NCBI GenBank assembly: GCA_030620035.1
Contig: JAUXAE010000049.1
Coordinates: forward strand, 1-8,084
Direction: 5' to 3'
Origin: Dehalococcoidales bacterium
GTDB taxonomy: Bacteria; Chloroflexota; Dehalococcoidia; Dehalococcoidales; JAUXAE01
DNA length: 8,084 nt
Shown: positions 6,201-8,084 of the stretch, one piece after another
Layout of the letters: the number at the start of each line of letters is the position of its first letter
Position numbering within the stretch: position 1 is the first letter of the stretch
Notes under the pieces: generated by a model
The model's input: the letters and a program-made list of their open reading frames with translations, nothing else
Databases searched by the model: none
Told to the model about the DNA's origin: nothing
Translations under genes and position numbers: made by a program

Positions 6201-7346
6201 ATGCGGCCGTTAAGTTATAGCCAGATTTCATTATACCAATCCTGTCCCCTAAACTACAAGCTTCAGTACATTGATGGCCTGCGGCCTAAGGACAAGTGGT
6301 ACTTTAGCTTCGGCTTAACCCTGCACCAGTGTGCCGAGTACTTTTTCAGGGTAAGAGTGCCGCCACCGCCATCACTTGATGAGCTGCTCCAGTATTACGA
6401 GAAGGTATGGCTTAGCCAGGGGTATGAGTCTGCTGAAGAGGAGGCCAAATATAAAGCCTATGGTAGGCAGATAATGTCTAAATTCTGGGAGGTGCACAGT
6501 GCCCATTTCCGGCTGCCAGTGGCCGTAGAGCATCTGTTTTGCGTTGATGTTGAGGGTATCAAGCTGAGGGGGTATATTGATAGGGTAGATAAGATGGATA
6601 GCGGCGGGCTTTCCATTATTGACTATAAGACACATCAGGAGCTGTTCACCAAGGACTATTTGGAGAATGACCTCCAGTTAACCCTCTACCAGCTGGCCGT
6701 GGAAAAGCTATGGTTTCTTCCCGTGGAAAGGCTTACCCTGTATCACCTGAGGTCGAACACCCCATGTAGCTGTGCCGCCAGGGATAAGGAGCGGCTTGAT
6801 AAGGCTGAAAGGCTGGTCCTTGAAGTAGCCGAGAATATTGCCCGGCAGAGATTTCCAGCCATTGAGAACCCGTTTTGCCCCTGCGACTTTGCCGAGCACT
6901 GTCCCTACTACAGACATAAATATGGGCAAGCTGCCCCTGAGCTAAAGGGAACTGGTATTTTACCGGGAATGGTGATAGATGATGCGGTTGAGCGATATGT
7001 GTCTCTCCAGCATCAGATAAAAGAGCTTGAGACACAGCTGGAGGAGATAAGACAGGCCATTATTGATTTCTGTCAGGCTCAAGGGTTGGCCCGCCTCTAT
7101 GGCCGGGAGCATGCTATTACCTATAAGCAGGTGACCAAGACCGGCTTCAATGAGGATGAGATAAGGGCCCTGCTTGAGCCTGAGGGACTCTGGTACCAGG
7201 TGCTGGCCCTGAACCGGTCTCGTCTTGAGCAGCTTATCAGCGACGAGACGGTGGCCCAGTCGGTCAGGGAGAAACTTGAGGCATTAAGACAGGTTGTGGC
7301 CACTTCACCGCACCTGTGGGTCAGGCGGCTTTTACCGGAAGAATAG
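6201..7346 (+). CDS. RecB-family PD-(D/E)XK nuclease with probable [4Fe-4S] cluster
   Basis: The 381-residue product has the PDDEXK_1 layout: LSYSQISLYQSCPLNYKLQYI at the N terminus, FGLTLHQ (His42), GYIDRVD (Asp127), IIDYKT (Asp141, Lys143) and QLTLYQLA (Gln159, Tyr163). These are the metal and catalytic residues of RecB-type exonuclease domains. Cys15 plus the cluster FCPCDFAEHC (Cys226, 228, 234) are spaced as in AddB and Cas4, where one N-terminal and three C-terminal cysteines hold a [4Fe-4S] cluster. From about residue 260 there is an extra region with a predicted coiled coil (268-290) and a helical tail, seen in other stand-alone RecB-like proteins. It probably acts in DNA repair or processing. 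It stands alone, with no cas genes or helicase nearby, so Cas4 is unlikely. The ATG has GGGGA upstream. No terminator was seen after the stop. Confidence 0.88.
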   Translation: MRPLSYSQISLYQSCPLNYKLQYIDGLRPKDKWYFSFGLTLHQCAEYFFRVRVPPPPSLDELLQYYEKVWLSQGYESAEEEAKYKAYGRQIMSKFWEVHSAHFRLPVAVEHLFCVDVEGIKLRGYIDRVDKMDSGGLSIIDYKTHQELFTKDYLENDLQLTLYQLAVEKLWFLPVERLTLYHLRSNTPCSCAARDKERLDKAERLVLEVAENIARQRFPAIENPFCPCDFAEHCPYYRHKYGQAAPELKGTGILPGMVIDDAVERYVSLQHQIKELETQLEEIRQAIIDFCQAQGLARLYGREHAITYKQVTKTGFNEDEIRALLEPEGLWYQVLALNRSRLEQLISDETVAQSVREKLEALRQVVATSPHLWVRRLLPEE

Positions 7347-7379
7347 CTTGACCAGCCCAAAATTAGGCATAAATGTTGA

Positions 7380-7408
7380 TTGACATAGATTAAGAAAAGT
7401 GGTACATT
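7380..7408 (+). promoter_or_regulatory. Possible distal sigma70-type promoter of the riboswitch leader
   Basis: TTGACA (7380-7385) is a perfect -35 box, followed after 17 bases by TACATT (7403-7408), a 4 of 6 match to the -10 box. It is weaker than the promoter 52 bases downstream and may be a second start or fortuitous. Confidence 0.45.
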
Positions 7409-7431
7409 GCTTGTAGAGTGTTGCGGAATCC

Positions 7432-7460
7432 TTGACAAATTTCAATCAAGGGTTTATCAT
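7432..7460 (+). promoter_or_regulatory. Sigma70-type promoter of the riboswitch-controlled gene
   Basis: A perfect -35 box TTGACA (7432-7437), a 17-base spacer and the -10 box TATCAT (7455-7460, 5 of 6). Transcription would start near 7467, about 45 bases before the first riboswitch core, so the whole tandem array lies in the transcript. Confidence 0.75.
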
Positions 7461-7491
7461 ACCGGGACAATAGAATAATGAAGCCCGAGGT

Positions 7492-7614
7492 CCTGAAGTA
7501 ATTCAGGCAAGGTGAGTGCAAGTTCGGTGAAAGTCCGACGCAGTACCGCCTGCTGTTACTGGTAGGAGGCTACCAGGAGCCAGAACCTCACCCTCGGAGC
7601 AACTGGGCTCTCCG
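7492..7614 (+). ncRNA. Cobalamin-type riboswitch, copy 1 (aptamer)
   Basis: The core reads TTCGGTGAAAGTCCGA (7523-7538) followed by CGCAGTACCGCCTGCTGT, matching the conserved cobalamin aptamer pattern GGTGaAAxTCC...CCGC...CTGT. A B12-box-like GCCAGAACCTCACC (7579-7592) follows. The outer helix is GGTGAG (7511-7516) with CTCACC (7587-7592). Inside are TCGG/CCGA with loop TGAAAGT, GCAG/CTGC (7540-7543 with 7550-7553), and a perfect 7-bp hairpin CTGGTAG-GAGG-CTACCAG (7559-7576). After the box comes a P13-like hairpin (7595-7614). A 6-bp hairpin CCTGAA-GTAA-TTCAGG (7492-7507) sits just before the core. The aptamer is compact, lacking long peripheral arms. Binding of a corrinoid is expected from the family, not shown here; an exact subclass is not assigned. 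Confidence 0.8.
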
Positions 7615-7633
7615 CGGAAAAAGGAGATGGGCC

Positions 7634-7690
7634 ATGTTTTTTATAGACATGAACATTCCCTTGTCCGAGAGGCAGGGGTTTTTCTATTAA
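7634..7690 (+). CDS. Possible 18-residue leader peptide in unit 1
   Basis: AAAAAGGAG (7618-7626) stands 7 bases before an ATG that opens 18 codons (MFFIDMNIPLSERQGFFY) ending in TAA. The ORF runs through the terminator hairpin. It could be a translated leader, or just a by-product of the expression-platform sequence; no regulatory residue run is evident. Confidence 0.2.
   Translation: MFFIDMNIPLSERQGFFY
7658..7683 (+). terminator. Riboswitch expression-platform terminator, copy 1
   Basis: CCCTTGTCC (7658-7666) pairs with GGCAGGGG (7671-7678) with one bulged T and one T-G pair around a GAGA loop, then five T (7679-7683). The 5' arm and loop (7658-7669) can instead pair with 7593-7607 of the P13 region, giving an antiterminator of 12 base pairs. 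Confidence 0.8.
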
Positions 7691-7777
7691 GATAGTAGTT
7701 GTCCGAGCGCTGGGGCAATCCCTGTTAACAGGAGGCTAATAACCAAAAGACCAAATCAAAGAGCTAGGGAATTCTGG

Positions 7778-7881
7778 GGTGAGTGCAAGTTCGGTGAAAG
7801 TCCGACGCAGTACCGCCTGCTGTTACTGGTAGGAGACTACCAGGAGCCAGAACCTCACCCTCGGAGCAACTGGGCTCTCCG
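7778..7881 (+). ncRNA. Cobalamin-type riboswitch, copy 2 (aptamer)
   Basis: This repeats copy 1 with one change over the aptamer: the tetraloop of the 7-bp hairpin (7826-7843) is GAGA instead of GAGG. The outer helix is 7778-7783 with 7854-7859, the B12-box-like segment is 7846-7859 and the P13-like hairpin 7862-7881. The perfect 6-bp hairpin found before copy 1 is replaced by a weak CTAG/CTGG pairing. As copy 2 is nearest the gene, it could act alone or in series with copy 1. Confidence 0.8.
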
Positions 7882-7900
7882 CGGAAAAAGGAGGTGGGCC

Positions 7901-7972
7901 ATGTTTTTTATAGACATGAACATTCCCTTGTCCGAGGGGGCAGGGGTTTTTTCTGCCATAATACGGTCATAA
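7901..7972 (+). CDS. Possible 23-residue leader peptide in unit 2
   Basis: AAAAAGGAGG lies 6 bases before an ATG that opens 23 codons, beginning MFFIDMNIPLSE as in unit 1 but diverging after the loop insertion. It ends at 7972, 20 bases before the GTG of the next gene. The Shine-Dalgarno is better than in unit 1 (GGAGG against GGAGA). Whether it is translated is open. Confidence 0.2.
   Translation: MFFIDMNIPLSEGAGVFSAIIRS
7925..7952 (+). terminator. Riboswitch expression-platform terminator, copy 2
   Basis: The stem of copy 1 is kept exactly (7925-7933 with 7939-7946), the loop is GAGGG instead of GAGA, and six T follow (7947-7952). The rival antiterminator pairing is 7860-7874 with 7925-7936. 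It is the last control point before the ribosome site of the downstream gene. Confidence 0.8.
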
Positions 7973-7992
7973 AAATTTGGAGGTAATAACTG

Positions 7993-8084
7993 GTGAAATC
8001 ATATAATATTAATACCTTAGGCAAGAAGGGCCGGCTGTGGAGGCTGGGTACCCTGATAGGGCTGCTCTCCCTGGCTTTACTAAT
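7993..8084 (+). CDS. N terminus of an exported or membrane protein under riboswitch control (3' end outside window)
   Basis: A GTG at 7993 is preceded by TTGGAGGT (7977-7984) with 8 bases spacing. The 30 codons visible give a basic n-region (KSYNINTLGKKGRLWR) followed by a hydrophobic run (LGTLIGLLSLALL), as in a signal peptide or first membrane helix. Genes behind cobalamin riboswitches often encode B12 or corrinoid uptake proteins such as the BtuF-type binding protein, or corrinoid synthesis enzymes. An exported product suits uptake best, but the domain itself is outside the window, so the product is not named. Confidence 0.7.
   Translation, partial: MKSYNINTLGKKGRLWRLGTLIGLLSLALL

Larger units (their letters stand above)
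7511..7954 (+). repeat. Tandem direct duplication of a riboswitch plus terminator unit
   Basis: Unit 1 (7511-7685) and unit 2 (7778-7954) are offset by 267 bases. I count three substitutions (7569/7836, 7627/7894, 7670/7937) and two single-base insertions in unit 2, about 97% identity over 175 bases. The 92 bases between units are mostly unrelated; weak similarity (AATTC-GG) reaches just upstream of both. This is a local duplication, not a mobile element: there are no terminal inverted repeats, target duplications or transposase. Confidence 0.95.
7347..7992 (+). other. Long non-coding leader region with tandem riboswitches
   Basis: This 646-base stretch holds two candidate promoters, two near-identical cobalamin-type riboswitches, two terminators and the ribosome site of the next gene; each is listed on its own. 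The part between the units (7686-7777) holds a 12-base palindrome CCTGTTAACAGG (7721-7732) and a 9-base copy of a terminator arm (7699-7707) but no convincing promoter or gene. I see no tRNA or rRNA in the region. Confidence 0.8.

Noticed and set aside
6201..7346. Cas4 of a CRISPR system
   Set aside because: The four-cysteine RecB-type layout is shared with Cas4, but the protein is about twice the usual Cas4 length and there are no cas genes or repeats nearby.
7348..7375. Third promoter with TTGACC and TAAATG
   Set aside because: The -35 box is fair, but the -10 is weak with a 16-base spacer, and it overlaps the region just after the nuclease stop; two better candidates lie downstream.
7121..7438. 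Reverse-strand ORF of 105 codons over the nuclease end and the promoters
   Set aside because: It overlaps the nuclease frame and the promoter region and resembles no family.
7511..7954. CRISPR array, insertion sequence or group II intron as explanation for the repeat
   Set aside because: There are only two long units with internal RNA structure and terminators; no short regular spacers, terminal inverted repeats, transposase or reverse transcriptase. The GGTGAAAGTCC core and the B12-box-like segment fit a cobalamin riboswitch better.

Overview
The window looks like chromosomal DNA of an anaerobic bacterium. G+C is near one half by eye, and genes are tightly packed in operons with good Shine-Dalgarno sequences. 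A soluble HdrA/MvhADG-type hydrogenase module, a monoderm-style CcdA plus thioredoxin-lipoprotein pair and B12-controlled uptake or synthesis together resemble Dehalococcoidia (Chloroflexota) or a similar H2-dependent anaerobe. That assignment is an inference from gene content; no marker gene is present.

Region 1 (1-4483, + strand) is an operon for an electron-bifurcating type [NiFe] hydrogenase. It holds the C-terminal part of HdrA (cut by the window edge), MvhD ([2Fe-2S] linker), an unrecognised 66-residue protein, MvhG (small subunit), MvhA (large subunit, GTG start) and the dedicated maturation endopeptidase. A strong intrinsic terminator closes it. Electrons from H2 would pass MvhA -> MvhG -> MvhD -> flavin of HdrA, with ferredoxin as the likely low-potential acceptor. 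HdrB and HdrC are not visible and could lie upstream.

Region 2 (4498-6108, - strand, convergent to region 1) is a three-gene operon: ccdA, a TlpA/ResA-like thioredoxin lipoprotein (TTG start), and a 101-residue protein with four cysteines that I do not recognise. CcdA would carry reducing equivalents across the membrane to the lipoprotein, which acts on the outer face.

Region 3 (6201-7346, + strand, divergent from ccdA) is a single RecB-family PD-(D/E)XK nuclease with four cysteines placed as in the Fe-S nucleases of the AddB/Cas4 group.

Region 4 (7347-7992) is a 646-base untranslated leader and the most striking part of the window. After one or two sigma70-type promoters come two almost identical cobalamin-type riboswitches in direct repeat, 267 bases apart. 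Each is followed by its own terminator and by a complementary strand that can form an antiterminator. The pair should act in series on the gene starting at 7993, of which only 30 codons are inside the window (a signal-peptide-like N terminus). A B12 uptake or corrinoid gene would fit, but the product cannot be named from this fragment.
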